From the NCBI GenBank assembly GCA_026415985.1, contig JAOAGA010000003.1, positions 1 to 53,443 of the forward strand: DNA of 53,443 bases, in the 5' to 3' direction. The position numbers were made by a program, and so were the translations under genes. Shown here piece by piece: positions 34,120 to 43,171 of this stretch. Below the pieces are notes generated by a model that saw only the letters and a program-made list of their open reading frames with translations, did no database searches and was not told the origin of the DNA. Source of the stretch: Pseudomonadota bacterium. GTDB lineage: Bacteria > CALINM01. Position 1 is the first letter of the stretch, and each line of letters begins with the position of its first letter.

Positions 34120-36535
34120 CAACTCTCTTGCCAAACCAGCCAATCTCCTTTATAAATACTTTTTCTTTAATTAAATCAAAGTTTGTGACTTCTTCTCCCG
34201 CTACCTTCCGGGCATATTCAAGAGGTTTCAACCCACCTGCTGTAACTTTAAGTTTAAATCTAAAGGCGTTATCGAGCTTTTCCAAATCTGTGACAAACTC
34301 ACTTCGTAAAAAAACCTTCTCGCTATCCTTTCTTTTTACCATAATTTTATCCTCTATGTCAAAAAGATAGGGTTTTTTGCAATAGATCTGGAAGCATTCC
34401 GAAAGTACATCAAGGGATTTATCGGTTTCTGTTTCAACAATATCAATTAAGTTTATGCCATCAATAATCTTTGATTTAAGTATCTCTAAATTTTTATCAT
34501 TTATCGGACGTTCTGTTTCAATCTTTATTGCTTCGCAGTAACTTTCAATTCCCAAAGGTAGGGCCCAGCCGGTATCTATTTTTGGCTGGGGGTTAAAACC
34601 TTTTGTATAGGCCAATTTAAAGTCTGATAGTCTCAAAAGTCTGTGCCAAAGTCTCATAATATCAAGATTACCAAGAAATACGGCATCATCTACCTTAGTA
34701 TAGATAATAAGATATTTTTTTATAACCGAAGGGTTTTTATCCTCTGATTGAAGCTTAATTTCGGTTCCTGATGAGAGTATATTTTTTACTTCCTTAAAAT
34801 CACAGACACCACAGTTGTTACATATTCCTGATCTGCAATCTTCGGTTATCTCTCCCTGTTTAAATTTATCGTACTCTCTTAGTAAAAATTCCTTTGTTAT
34901 ACCCGTATCAATAAACTCCCATGGCAGGTCAGTGTTTATTGGTTTTTCCTTAAGATAATTTTCATACTCCATATCAAGAGAGTTAAAGGCATTTTGCCAT
35001 ATTGCAAAATTAAACCTTTCATCCCAGGCATCAAGAATTGATCCCTTCTTGTAGGCATTATAAATAACCTCGTTCAAGTTTGCATCTCCCCTTGATATTA
35101 TTCCTTCAAGAATGCTCATATAGGGATTGTGAAGTTTAAGAAAGATCTTTTTTTCTTTGAAAAAGAGGTCTTTCAGTATCTTTTGTTTATCCAATATCTC
35201 GTTTAACCCGTTCATTCTTTCCCATTGAAGAGGTGTATGGGGTTTGGGAACAAAGGTAGAAAAAGACAGTGTAATATTTGCCTTATGGGTTTTGACCTTA
35301 ATTAAGATATCTTTTAAAAACCTCTTTAAATCATAAATTTCGTTTATGTTTTCATCGGGTATGCCTATCATAAAATAAAGCTTGATATTAAGCCAGCCCT
35401 CTTCCAGTGCGGTTAATATATCGCTTTCTAATTTTGAAAAATCGATATTTTTGTTAATCTTTTTTTGCATTGAGAAAAAACTTTCCGGTGCTATTGTAAA
35501 TCCTGTCTTTCTTATCTCTTTTATCTTCTCGGCAATTGTGTTTTTAACACTGCCTACCCTTAGAGAAGGTAATGATATAGAGGCCTTCTTTTGGATACTT
35601 AAGTGATAGAGACAGTGAAACAGCTCAGAAAAGCAGGAATAATCAGATGTGCTTAGTGATGAAGGAGAAAACTCGTCAAAACCTGTATCTTCAATACCTT
35701 TTTTGAAATAATTATAAATTGAGTCGAGATTTCGTTCTCTGTAGGGTCTTTGAGTATATCCTGCAAAGCAAAATCTGCAACCTCTTAAACACCCCCTTGC
35801 TATCTCTATGGAAAACCTGTTGAAAGTAGTCTCTACTATGGGGACTAAGTTTGCAGAAGGTTCATATTTATTAAGGTCCTTCACTATCAACTTTTTAATT
35901 TTATCTTTCTTTGTATTATGGATTGAAGGAACGTAGATACCATCGGTTTTACTGATCTCTGACAAAAATTTCTCCCTGTTGAAACCAGCAGATAAGAGTA
36001 TTTCAGTAATTTTATCGAGAATATCTTCACCATCACCGATTACAAACAGATCAAAGAAATCTTTAAAGGGCAGGGGGTTGAAGGCTAAGGCCCCTCCTCC
36101 TATTATAAGGGGCATTTTAGCTCTTTCTCTGGCATACAAGCTTATCTGAGATAACTCAAAAAATTTAAGAATGTTTGTCAGGGTAAGCTCATAGGGTAAG
36201 GTTATACCCAGTATGTGAAAGTCAAGGGGCGCCTTCCTGTTTTCCATTGAAAGAGGTGGAATTTTTTCCTGCTCCATAATCTTTACAGCATCTTCGGCTG
36301 GGAAATAAAACCTTTCACAGAGGGAAAGAGGGTTTTTATTAATGATATTATATAAGACGCTGATTCCTAAGTTTGAGGCACCGATTTCGTATAGATCCGG
36401 AAAAAGCAACCCCCACTTAACCTTTATCTTGCTCCAGTCTTTCCTTATAAGATTAAGCTCAGCGCCTATGTATCTTGCTGGTTTCTGACATTTTTTTAAA
36501 ACCTTTTCTTTGAATATATCATAGTGATTAACCAT
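34112..36535 (-). CDS. Radical SAM protein fused to DUF2344
   Basis: About 807 residues. An N-terminal B12-binding-like region (LLFPDLYEIGASNLGISVLYNI) and a radical SAM core with CLRGCRFC (CX3CX2C) in RGCLRGCRFCFAGYTQRP identify the TIGR03960 family; a short CRSGICNNCGVCDF cysteine cluster follows, and the C-terminus (KYLIIYTKVDDAVFLGNLDIMRLW...FNPQPKI) is the DUF2344 domain, often a separate gene. The fused form beside rng is typical of Desulfobacterota and Nitrospirota. The substrate is not established; the rng link suggests RNA or translation. The ATG at 36535 is chosen because it gives the same 8-nt overlap seen at rng; GTG 36550 is possible. Confidence 0.87.
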   Translation of the reverse strand: MVNHYDIFKEKVLKKCQKPARYIGAELNLIRKDWSKIKVKWGLLFPDLYEIGASNLGISVLYNIINKNPLSLCERFYFPAEDAVKIMEQEKIPPLSMENRKAPLDFHILGITLPYELTLTNILKFFELSQISLYARERAKMPLIIGGGALAFNPLPFKDFFDLFVIGDGEDILDKITEILLSAGFNREKFLSEISKTDGIYVPSIHNTKKDKIKKLIVKDLNKYEPSANLVPIVETTFNRFSIEIARGCLRGCRFCFAGYTQRPYRERNLDSIYNYFKKGIEDTGFDEFSPSSLSTSDYSCFSELFHCLYHLSIQKKASISLPSLRVGSVKNTIAEKIKEIRKTGFTIAPESFFSMQKKINKNIDFSKLESDILTALEEGWLNIKLYFMIGIPDENINEIYDLKRFLKDILIKVKTHKANITLSFSTFVPKPHTPLQWERMNGLNEILDKQKILKDLFFKEKKIFLKLHNPYMSILEGIISRGDANLNEVIYNAYKKGSILDAWDERFNFAIWQNAFNSLDMEYENYLKEKPINTDLPWEFIDTGITKEFLLREYDKFKQGEITEDCRSGICNNCGVCDFKEVKNILSSGTEIKLQSEDKNPSVIKKYLIIYTKVDDAVFLGNLDIMRLWHRLLRLSDFKLAYTKGFNPQPKIDTGWALPLGIESYCEAIKIETERPINDKNLEILKSKIIDGINLIDIVETETDKSLDVLSECFQIYCKKPYLFDIEDKIMVKRKDSEKVFLRSEFVTDLEKLDNAFRFKLKVTAGGLKPLEYARKVAGEEVTNFDLIKEKVFIKEIGWFGKRVDD

Positions 36536-37307
36536 TATCTTTTTGCTCACTCAGATTATTCCAGTTTGTAAGACAGGCAGAGACCTCTTCTTCGTTATGC
36601 ATCTCCATGGTAATCCATTTGATATTCTTATCCGGTAAGTTGGAAACAAAAAATCTGAAAGGGAAGGTACCTCTCCCAACGGGGATATGATCGTCTTTGA
36701 AACCAAAATTATCATGTATATGAAGGGAAAAAAAATATTTACCCATCTCTTCCAACCAGCTTTTTAGAGATGTTCTTGAAAAGATGTTGAAATGTCCGGT
36801 ATCAAAACAATGGCCTAAGTAGGGGGAAGAAAAATGTTCAAGCAGTTTTTTCAGATTTTCGTAACTTTCTTCAAAGATGTTTTCTACCGCAAGGTATATC
36901 TTTAATTGTTCAGCCTTTTTTAATAGGGGTTCGATATTTTTGGTGATATTTTTAAACCAGCTACCTTGATCATCTAAATATCTGAAGGGGTCGTAACCCG
37001 GATGGATTACAACACCAACCGCATTGAGTATTTTAGCAAAATCAAGCGTTTTCAGCATTCTTGATATAACAATTTTTGATATCTCTTCATCCTTTGCAGA
37101 AAGGTTTATATCAAGAAAGGGTGAATGGATAGAAGGAATAAGGTTTTTTTCTTTTAATTTCTGAGAAATCTCTTCTAACTCTCTGTAATCAAAGTTTTCA
37201 AAATCACCACCTTCAAAATAAAACTCAGGCTGAAGATTAAGCTGTATAAGTTTTGTTAAGTATTTTCTTCTCGATTTGTAAGGTAGGTGAACATTAACTT
37301 TTACCAT
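36528..37307 (-). CDS. Sugar phosphate isomerase/epimerase-like TIM barrel
   Basis: A 259-residue protein of the xylose isomerase-like / AP endonuclease family 2 fold. Metal-binding patterns include VVIHPGYDP, YLAVENIFEE, LGHCFDTGHFN, FSLHIHDNFGFKDDHIPVGRGTFPF. The last motif, with HxHDN and GxG, is common in sugar isomerases and epimerases acting on inositol- or ketose-type substrates; the exact substrate is unknown. It overlaps the potassium channel gene by 14 nt and the radical SAM gene by 8 nt, so the whole minus-strand block is likely one transcript. An AP endonuclease role is less likely because the DNA-repair family motifs are not evident. Confidence 0.75.
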   Translation of the reverse strand: MVKVNVHLPYKSRRKYLTKLIQLNLQPEFYFEGGDFENFDYRELEEISQKLKEKNLIPSIHSPFLDINLSAKDEEISKIVISRMLKTLDFAKILNAVGVVIHPGYDPFRYLDDQGSWFKNITKNIEPLLKKAEQLKIYLAVENIFEESYENLKKLLEHFSSPYLGHCFDTGHFNIFSRTSLKSWLEEMGKYFFSLHIHDNFGFKDDHIPVGRGTFPFRFFVSNLPDKNIKWITMEMHNEEEVSACLTNWNNLSEQKDNG

Positions 37308-38319
37308 ATGCCATATCCTCCAGTGTGGTTAGATGTTCCTCACTCCCTAAGGCTATAAAGACATCTCCTGCATCAATTTTATATTTTGGTTTGGGGTTAA
37401 ACTCCATAGTTCCATCGGATTTTTTTATTGCTATAATTATTGAACCAGTTATCTCTCTAATCTGGCTTTCCATAAGGGTTTTGCCCACCAGCTTTGAGTT
37501 TTGTGATATCAGTATCTCTTCCATCTTGAGAACACCTTTATGTGCCTTTCCTCCAACCGCTATTTCTATAAAATCAAGGACACTTGGCTTTAATACCGCT
37601 AAAGCCATTCTCTCACCACCAATTATGTAGGGGGAAATAACCTTGTCCGCTCCTGCCTTATACATCTTTTGTTCGGAAGACTCCTCTGCAGCCCGTGCAA
37701 TAATATATAATTTTGGGTTTAGTTGCCTTGCAGTTAAAACTATATAAACGTTGTCAGCATCAGAAGAAACAACGCTTATAAGACCCTTTGCGCGTTCCAC
37801 TCCCGCAAAGGTTAACACCTCTTCTCTTGATGAGTCGTCAAGAATATATAGATAATCCTCGTTTTCCAAATGGGTTTCTAATGCAGGGTTTTTATCAATA
37901 ACAACAAACGGTATCTTTTCTTCTTTCAACTTTTTGCATATATAACTGCCCATTCTGCCATATCCACATACAATATAGTGGTCTTTAAGCTTTTCCAACA
38001 TTTTTTTCTTCCTCCTAAAAATCCATACCTGCTTTAACTCCCCCTCAACTATAATCGATGTGATTACTGAATATCCGTAGGCAACTGTAGAAACGCCGAA
38101 CAGTATAAGAAAGGAGTTAAAAATCTTGCCGTAGCTTGAAAGTTCCTTTATCTCTCTGTATCCAACCGTAGATATAGTTATAACGGTCATATAGAAGCTG
38201 TCCAGGAGAGCCATATCTTCAAGAAAATGAAAACCAAAGGTTCCAAGTAAGAAGATACTTAATATAATTATTACTACAATCTGTAATTTTTTGATTATAA
38301 AGGCATATTCTTTTGTCAT
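37294..38319 (-). CDS. RCK-domain potassium channel (Kch/MthK-like)
   Basis: A 341-residue two-membrane-span channel: helices at about 12-31 and 66-92 flank the pore with selectivity filter TVGY (51-54, ITISTVGYREI). A cytoplasmic RCK_N domain follows with the Rossmann motif GYGRMG (119-124) and a C-terminal RCK_C/TrkA_C domain (about 255-341). Such channels gate potassium flow by nucleotides or Ca2+. An arginine follows the filter where many channels have G or E-type residues (GYGE/GYGD); this is a small oddity. No functional tie to the downstream rng block is known. Confidence 0.88.
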   Translation of the reverse strand: MTKEYAFIIKKLQIVVIIILSIFLLGTFGFHFLEDMALLDSFYMTVITISTVGYREIKELSSYGKIFNSFLILFGVSTVAYGYSVITSIIVEGELKQVWIFRRKKKMLEKLKDHYIVCGYGRMGSYICKKLKEEKIPFVVIDKNPALETHLENEDYLYILDDSSREEVLTFAGVERAKGLISVVSSDADNVYIVLTARQLNPKLYIIARAAEESSEQKMYKAGADKVISPYIIGGERMALAVLKPSVLDFIEIAVGGKAHKGVLKMEEILISQNSKLVGKTLMESQIREITGSIIIAIKKSDGTMEFNPKPKYKIDAGDVFIALGSEEHLTTLEDMAYGKS

Positions 38320-38414
38320 TGTTAATCATTTATTTTATACTATAAGGAGATATTAGGCAATAGAACTGACAAAATCTTTAAAAATATAATGAGGAGCTGT
38401 GAAGGTTAATTAAA

Positions 38415-38957
38415 ATGAGAGTTATTTCTGGTAGCTTAAAAGGAAGAATATTAAAGAGTCCCGAAGGTATCAGACCTTTGACAGATATGATAAAAGAGGC
38501 TATATTTAATATTCTTCAATTTGAGAATTGGGAATACCTGAGTGTTCTTGATTTATTTGCAGGCTCGGGAAACTTTGGAATTGAGGCATTAAGCAGAGGG
38601 GCGAAATCGGTGATGTTTGTTGATAAAAACCCGGTGAGCAGAATATTTATTGAAAAAAACATTAATGACGGAAGCTACGATTATAAAATTTTAACAGGTG
38701 ATGTCTTCAGCATAATAAAAAAACTTTTCAAAAAAAACTTAAAATTTAATATAATTTTTGCAGATCCTCCATTTGATTTGTTTTTAGGTAATAAGATTTT
38801 GAAAGAGTTATCATTAAATAACCTGCTTGAAGAGAAAGGAATGATAATTTTAAGGGTCAGAGATAAGGAAAATATTGATTTCCCAGAGGGGTTTGAGATA
38901 GACAAGAGAGTATATGGTGATTCAGTTATATATTTTTTAAGAAAGGTAAGTAGATGA
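38415..38957 (+). CDS. rsmD: 16S rRNA (guanine966-N2)-methyltransferase RsmD
   Basis: A 180-residue SAM methyltransferase. N-terminal MRVISGSLKGRILKSPEG and PLTDMIKEAIFNIL are RsmD signatures, motif I is DLFAGSGNFG (46-55) and the catalytic motif IV is DPPF (117-120). It methylates G966 of 16S rRNA. Paired with coaD, as in very many bacteria; here a small secreted protein gene lies between them. The 3' end overlaps that gene by 4 nt (ATGA). Confidence 0.94.
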   Translation: MRVISGSLKGRILKSPEGIRPLTDMIKEAIFNILQFENWEYLSVLDLFAGSGNFGIEALSRGAKSVMFVDKNPVSRIFIEKNINDGSYDYKILTGDVFSIIKKLFKKNLKFNIIFADPPFDLFLGNKILKELSLNNLLEEKGMIILRVRDKENIDFPEGFEIDKRVYGDSVIYFLRKVSR

Positions 38958-39394
38958 AAAAAGTACTTTTGTCTATATTAGTTATCATTTTTTTAATTCC
39001 AGACTTATCTCACTCAAAAAAACCAGAAGCAGATATCTCTGCAAAAGCCCAGAAGTTTTATGATGACTTTATGGATATGGCAAGTTATGGCAGGAAGAGA
39101 GATTTTTATGATAATTATATCGATTTCAGAGAGTTGACCTTTGATGAGTTTTCAAAGATAATAGACGAATCGGACATAAAGATAGAAGGTTCCTATAAAT
39201 CAAAACTTATCTCATGGGAAGCCAAAGGCAATGAGGTTGAGGTATTTCTTAAGTTAGCAGTAAAAAGGCTGAAAAGGCCGGAAAACTATGAAAAAAATAT
39301 AAAGATTGTTCTAAAAAAGAAAGATGATTCCTTAATCCTTTCGAAAAAAGAGCTGTTAAAAATTTATACCGGAAAAAGGAGCAAGAAAAGATGA
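38954..39394 (+). CDS. Secreted protein of unknown function between rsmD and coaD
   Basis: A 146-residue protein with an N-terminal signal peptide (about [21 protein letters not shown], cleavage near residue 21) and a basic, lysine-rich C-terminus. It holds the segments [27 protein letters not shown] and [19 protein letters not shown]-like [20 protein letters not shown], suggesting an alpha+beta fold, but no recognised family. It overlaps rsmD and coaD by 4 nt on each side, so it is translated as part of that operon. Export to the periplasm is the only prediction I can support. Confidence 0.7.
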   Translation: MKKVLLSILVIIFLIPDLSHSKKPEADISAKAQKFYDDFMDMASYGRKRDFYDNYIDFRELTFDEFSKIIDESDIKIEGSYKSKLISWEAKGNEVEVFLKLAVKRLKRPENYEKNIKIVLKKKDDSLILSKKELLKIYTGKRSKKR

Positions 39395-39894
39395 TTGCCA
39401 TATACCCGGGGTCTTTTGATCCAATTACAAATGGTCATTATGATATTATTGAAAGGAGTTGTAAGATCTTTGATAAGGTTATAGTAGGGGTGGCCTATAA
39501 CTCAGAGAAATCGGGCCTTTTCACTCCTCAGGAAAGGGTGGAGATAATAAAGGAAGTCTTTAAAGGTAATGACAAGATTGAGGTTGATAGGTTTAACGGG
39601 CTCCTTGTTAATTATGTTAAGGAGAGAAATATTAAGGTTATAATAAGAGGGCTTAGAGCGGTTTCTGACTTTGAGTATGAGTTTCAGATGGCTTTGATGA
39701 ATAAAAAGCTATGGGGAGATGTTGAGACCGTCTTTATGATGAGCTCCGAAAATTATATGTATGTTAGCTCAAGAATCGTTAAAGAAATCTTTAGTTTAGG
39801 TGGTTGTATTAAGGATCTTGTTCCTGAGATTGTAAGGGTACACTTAGAAAGAAAGTTAAGAGAGATAAAAAACAAACAGGAAGGAAGGTTATGA
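39391..39894 (+). CDS. coaD: Phosphopantetheine adenylyltransferase
   Basis: A 167-residue nucleotidyltransferase, the penultimate step of coenzyme A synthesis. The motif [10 protein letters not shown] (7-16) carries the HxGH nucleotide-binding histidines in TNGHYDI; the later [12 protein letters not shown] matches the ISSTxVRE signature and [18 protein letters not shown] is the family's substrate block. It overlaps its neighbours by 4 nt on both sides, so it is embedded in an rsmD-unknown-coaD-aminotransferase operon. Confidence 0.96.
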   Translation: MIAIYPGSFDPITNGHYDIIERSCKIFDKVIVGVAYNSEKSGLFTPQERVEIIKEVFKGNDKIEVDRFNGLLVNYVKERNIKVIIRGLRAVSDFEYEFQMALMNKKLWGDVETVFMMSSENYMYVSSRIVKEIFSLGGCIKDLVPEIVRVHLERKLREIKNKQEGRL

Positions 39895-41096
39895 AAAATA
39901 TTTTCGCAAAAAGAGTATCAAAGCTCAATCCGTCTCCTACCCTTGCCTTAGACGCAAAAATTAAAGATATGATTAAAAATGGTATTGAAGTCATCAGTTT
40001 TGGAGTTGGAGAACCAGACTTTGATACCCCTCAGTATATAAAAGAGGCAGGAAAGAAGGCTATAGACGAAGGATTAACGAAATATACACCTGCAGGCGGG
40101 ACAGAAAGTCTTAAAAGGGCAGTTTGTATGTGGTATAAAAGGGAGTATGGGGTAGATATTAACCCATCAATGGTTGTGGTATCAAACGGAGCCAAACACT
40201 CTCTTTTTAATATCGCCCTTGCATTAATTGATCGAGGCGATGAGGTTATTATTCCTTCCCCCTACTGGGTATCTTATCCCGAACAGGTTTCTCTTGTTGG
40301 TGGCAAGCCCGTTTTTATCAAGACAACTATAGATGACAACTTTAAGGTAACACCAAAAAAACTGAAGGAAAGTATAACCGATAAGACAAAGGCTATAATA
40401 ATCAGTTCACCTTCAAATCCTACCGGTGCGGTTTATTTTAAAGAGGAGCTCTCAGAAATACTTAAGATAGCAAAGAAATATAATTTTTATCTTATCTTTG
40501 ACGAGATTTATGACAAGCTTGTTTATGATGAAAAATTTTATTCAATACTTGAGCTTATTAAAGACGATAAAAATTTAAAAGACAGGGTAATAGTAGTTAA
40601 TGGTGTTTCAAAAAGCTATGCTATGACAGGTTGGAGAATTGGCTATACCATCTCTAATGATAAGTTAGCAAAGGTTATGAATGATATTCAAAGTCAGACC
40701 ACTTCAAACCCGTCATCGATCTCTCAGAGGGCTGCAGAAATTGCTCTGACCGAGAAGACCGATGATTTGAAAAAAATGGTATCAGAGTTTAAGAAAAGAA
40801 GAGATTTAATCTTTAAACTTATCTCTGATATCCCCGATGTGAGGGTCCATAAACCTGAGGGGAGTTTTTATATATTTCCGGACTTTTCTAAATATTTAGG
40901 AAGAAAAGATGGTAAAAAAGTAATTAAAACTACTCTTGATCTTGCCGATTATCTCCTGCAGAATGCCAAATCAGGAGTTGTCCCCGGTGAAGCCTTCGGT
41001 GCCCCCGGCTATCTTAGGTTTTCCTTTGCAAACTCAAGTGATAAGATTAAGAAAGGAATAGGAAATATTAAAGAGGCGTTACTCAGGCTTTTGTAA
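39891..41096 (+). CDS. aspC: Class I aminotransferase, aspartate/prephenate type
   Basis: A 401-residue PLP aminotransferase of subfamily I-gamma (AspC/AatA of thermophiles and Rhizobium-like bacteria). PLP lysine in [48 protein letters not shown] and [11 protein letters not shown] are typical. Such enzymes transaminate aspartate and often prephenate. It is a second aminotransferase of this fold in the window, distinct from the AlaC type at 21283. The start overlaps coaD by 4 nt. Gene symbol follows the general family and could equally be aatA. Confidence 0.87.
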   Translation: MKNIFAKRVSKLNPSPTLALDAKIKDMIKNGIEVISFGVGEPDFDTPQYIKEAGKKAIDEGLTKYTPAGGTESLKRAVCMWYKREYGVDINPSMVVVSNGAKHSLFNIALALIDRGDEVIIPSPYWVSYPEQVSLVGGKPVFIKTTIDDNFKVTPKKLKESITDKTKAIIISSPSNPTGAVYFKEELSEILKIAKKYNFYLIFDEIYDKLVYDEKFYSILELIKDDKNLKDRVIVVNGVSKSYAMTGWRIGYTISNDKLAKVMNDIQSQTTSNPSSISQRAAEIALTEKTDDLKKMVSEFKKRRDLIFKLISDIPDVRVHKPEGSFYIFPDFSKYLGRKDGKKVIKTTLDLADYLLQNAKSGVVPGEAFGAPGYLRFSFANSSDKIKKGIGNIKEALLRLL

Positions 41097-41201
41097 AAAG
41101 ATTTCTCCTTATTTTCATCGTATCTCCGGGAGTAATTACATTTGTATTTTTTGTTATCCTCTGTTTAAATTTAAATAGGATAAAAAAACAGGAGGTGACA
41201 A

Positions 41202-42062
41202 ATGCTTAGTAAAGTTCTTATAGCAACCGATCTTTCAGGAACATCCTATAACATGGTTCAATCTCTTAAAGAGTTGAAAAAATTTAATGTTTCCAATCTA
41301 ATTCTTACCCATGTTATTGATTTAAAATATTCTGCCATTGTACCTACGGAGCTTAAGGATGAGTCCCTTATGCTATTAAACAAAGAGGCGGAGATATTAA
41401 CCAATGAGGGTTTTAATGTAACGGTCGATTTAAGGGTAGGTACCTGCTGGAAAGAGATATTGGATTCCGCTAAAGACAACAAAGCTTCAATGGTCATAAT
41501 CGGTTCCCATGGAAAAAGCATAGCGAAAGAGATTGTTTTAGGTAGTGTTACATCGGAACTCATAGAAAACGCTAATCTGCCCGTTCTTGTTCTTAAGATG
41601 AGTGATTTTGATACAGAGAAAAAGGCAAGATTCACCTCCATAAAAATATCTCATCTTTTTGATAATGTTCTTTTTGCTACAGACTTTTCATCGGAAACAG
41701 GGGGGGCAAAAAAGTTCCTCAAGGACAATAAAAATTTCATAAAAGAGCTTACCATCGCCTATGTTCAGGAACCTATTATACTTGAACAACCCATCGAGTT
41801 TGATATAACAGAGTTGGATGCAATAGCTCTGAAAAGACTTGAAGACATTGAAAAAGAGATAGAAATAACATCAAAAAGGGAGTTACTGCACGGACTTCCT
41901 TCCTTAGAGATTACAGACTTGATAAATAATGGTAATTTTTCCCTTGTTGTTATGGGGACCCGTGGGTTAGGACTGGCTTCCCGGCTTCTTTTGGGAAGTA
42001 CATCCCGATATGTAATCAGACATTCAAAAACACCTATACTGATTGTTCCCCAGACAAAATAA
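41202..42062 (+). CDS. Tandem universal stress protein (two Usp domains)
   Basis: A 286-residue protein made of two Usp domains. Each ends in the ATP-binding type motif: first IGSHGKSIAKEIVLGSVTSE, second GTRGLGLASRLLLGSTSRYV, so nucleotide binding is likely. The first domain begins with KVLIATDLSGTSYNM, the second with NVLFATDFSSETGGAKKF. The ATG has a near-perfect AGGAGGTGA ribosome binding site, suggesting strong translation. The preceding 105 nt contain no gene; TTATCC and GGATAA flank an AT-rich palindrome ATTTAAAT there. It is followed by a Nudix gene 13 nt on. Confidence 0.9.
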   Translation: MLSKVLIATDLSGTSYNMVQSLKELKKFNVSNLILTHVIDLKYSAIVPTELKDESLMLLNKEAEILTNEGFNVTVDLRVGTCWKEILDSAKDNKASMVIIGSHGKSIAKEIVLGSVTSELIENANLPVLVLKMSDFDTEKKARFTSIKISHLFDNVLFATDFSSETGGAKKFLKDNKNFIKELTIAYVQEPIILEQPIEFDITELDAIALKRLEDIEKEIEITSKRELLHGLPSLEITDLINNGNFSLVVMGTRGLGLASRLLLGSTSRYVIRHSKTPILIVPQTK

Positions 42063-42075
42063 GAAGGAGATATAG

Positions 42076-42513
42076 ATGCTTAAATGTGAAAGTTGCGGTG
42101 CCTTACTTAAGCCTAAAAACCCCTTTTTAACCGTTGATATAATAATAGAAGTGGAAGACGGAGTTGTACTTATTGAGAGGAAAAATGAGCCCTATGGATG
42201 GGCTATACCCGGTGGTTTTGTTGATTACGGTGAGACCGTGGAAACGTCGGCAAAAAGAGAGGCTAAAGAGGAGACTAATCTGGATATAGCCAATCTTTTT
42301 TTGTTTGGCGTTTATTCGGATCCTAAAAGAGACCCCCGATTTCATACCGTATCTGTGGTTTTTGTAGCTACTGCCAGAGGTGACCAGCTCATTGCAGGAG
42401 ACGATGCGAAAAATGCTAAAATTTTTAAAGAGAATGAGCTACCAGAAAATATAGTCTTCGACCATAAAAAGATATTGAAGGATTATTTCAGGTGGAAGAG
42501 GTCATGGATATGA
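42076..42513 (+). CDS. Nudix hydrolase with N-terminal CxxC
   Basis: A 145-residue Nudix hydrolase. The Nudix box [26 protein letters not shown] fits GX5EX7REUXEEXGU (with Asn in place of the last Gly). The first residues [12 protein letters not shown] form a half zinc-ribbon-like CxxC, and no second CxxC is visible. It probably acts on a nucleoside diphosphate derivative; ADP-ribose pyrophosphatase-like activity is a guess. GAAGGAGAT precedes the ATG. It converges with trkA. Confidence 0.88.
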   Translation: MLKCESCGALLKPKNPFLTVDIIIEVEDGVVLIERKNEPYGWAIPGGFVDYGETVETSAKREAKEETNLDIANLFLFGVYSDPKRDPRFHTVSVVFVATARGDQLIAGDDAKNAKIFKENELPENIVFDHKKILKDYFRWKRSWI

Positions 42514-42520
42514 CCTTTTA

Positions 42521-43171
42521 TTAAAGCCTTGTAAGTTTTATAATTCCATCGTTTGTTCCAAGAAGGAGTAATATATCGTCTTCTTTTATCTTGTCTTCTC
42601 CTGAGGGGTTTATGATAAGGTCATTGCCTCTTCTGATAGCTAAAATATTAACATTAAAGCTTTTTCTGAGCTGAAGTTCCTTTAATGACTTATCTACAAA
42701 AGATTTCGGGGTGTTTATCTCAAAAATTCCGTGTTTTGGTGTCAGGGGTATCTCTTCAAGTACATTTTTCATAAGCAAGGAGTGGGAGACTCTTATTGCC
42801 ATATCTCTTTCAGGATAGACAACCCTTGTAACACCAATTTTTTCGAGAAGTTTTCCGTGTAATGGTGTTACCGCCTTTGCAATGATATTTTTTATGCCCA
42901 AATCAATAAGAACCATAACTACTATAAGGTTTGCTTCCACATTCTGACCAATACTAACAATTGCAACATCAACGTTTGCTATCCCTGCCTCTTTCATCGC
43001 CTTTTCATCCATCGCATCAAGGATATAAGTTTGAGTTACAAAATCTGAAAGTTCACGAACATTCTCTTCTTCTCTGTCGATGGCTATTACTTCTGCACCA
43101 AGCTCAGCTAATGTCTTGGCTACATGAAAGCCAAATCTTCCCAATCCTATTACTGCAAATGTTTTTTTCAT
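42521..43171 (-). CDS. ktrA: Potassium uptake RCK subunit TrkA/KtrA
   Basis: A 216-residue cytoplasmic regulatory subunit with an N-terminal RCK Rossmann domain (AVIGLGRFGFHVAKTLAELGAEVIAIDREEE) and a C-terminal TrkA_C domain (IRRGNDLIINPSGEDKIKEDDILLLLG). The single RCK unit and length fit KtrA rather than the double-length E. coli TrkA. It overlaps its membrane partner by 4 nt. It gates potassium uptake in response to adenine nucleotides. Confidence 0.92.
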   Translation of the reverse strand: MKKTFAVIGLGRFGFHVAKTLAELGAEVIAIDREEENVRELSDFVTQTYILDAMDEKAMKEAGIANVDVAIVSIGQNVEANLIVVMVLIDLGIKNIIAKAVTPLHGKLLEKIGVTRVVYPERDMAIRVSHSLLMKNVLEEIPLTPKHGIFEINTPKSFVDKSLKELQLRKSFNVNILAIRRGNDLIINPSGEDKIKEDDILLLLGTNDGIIKLTRL

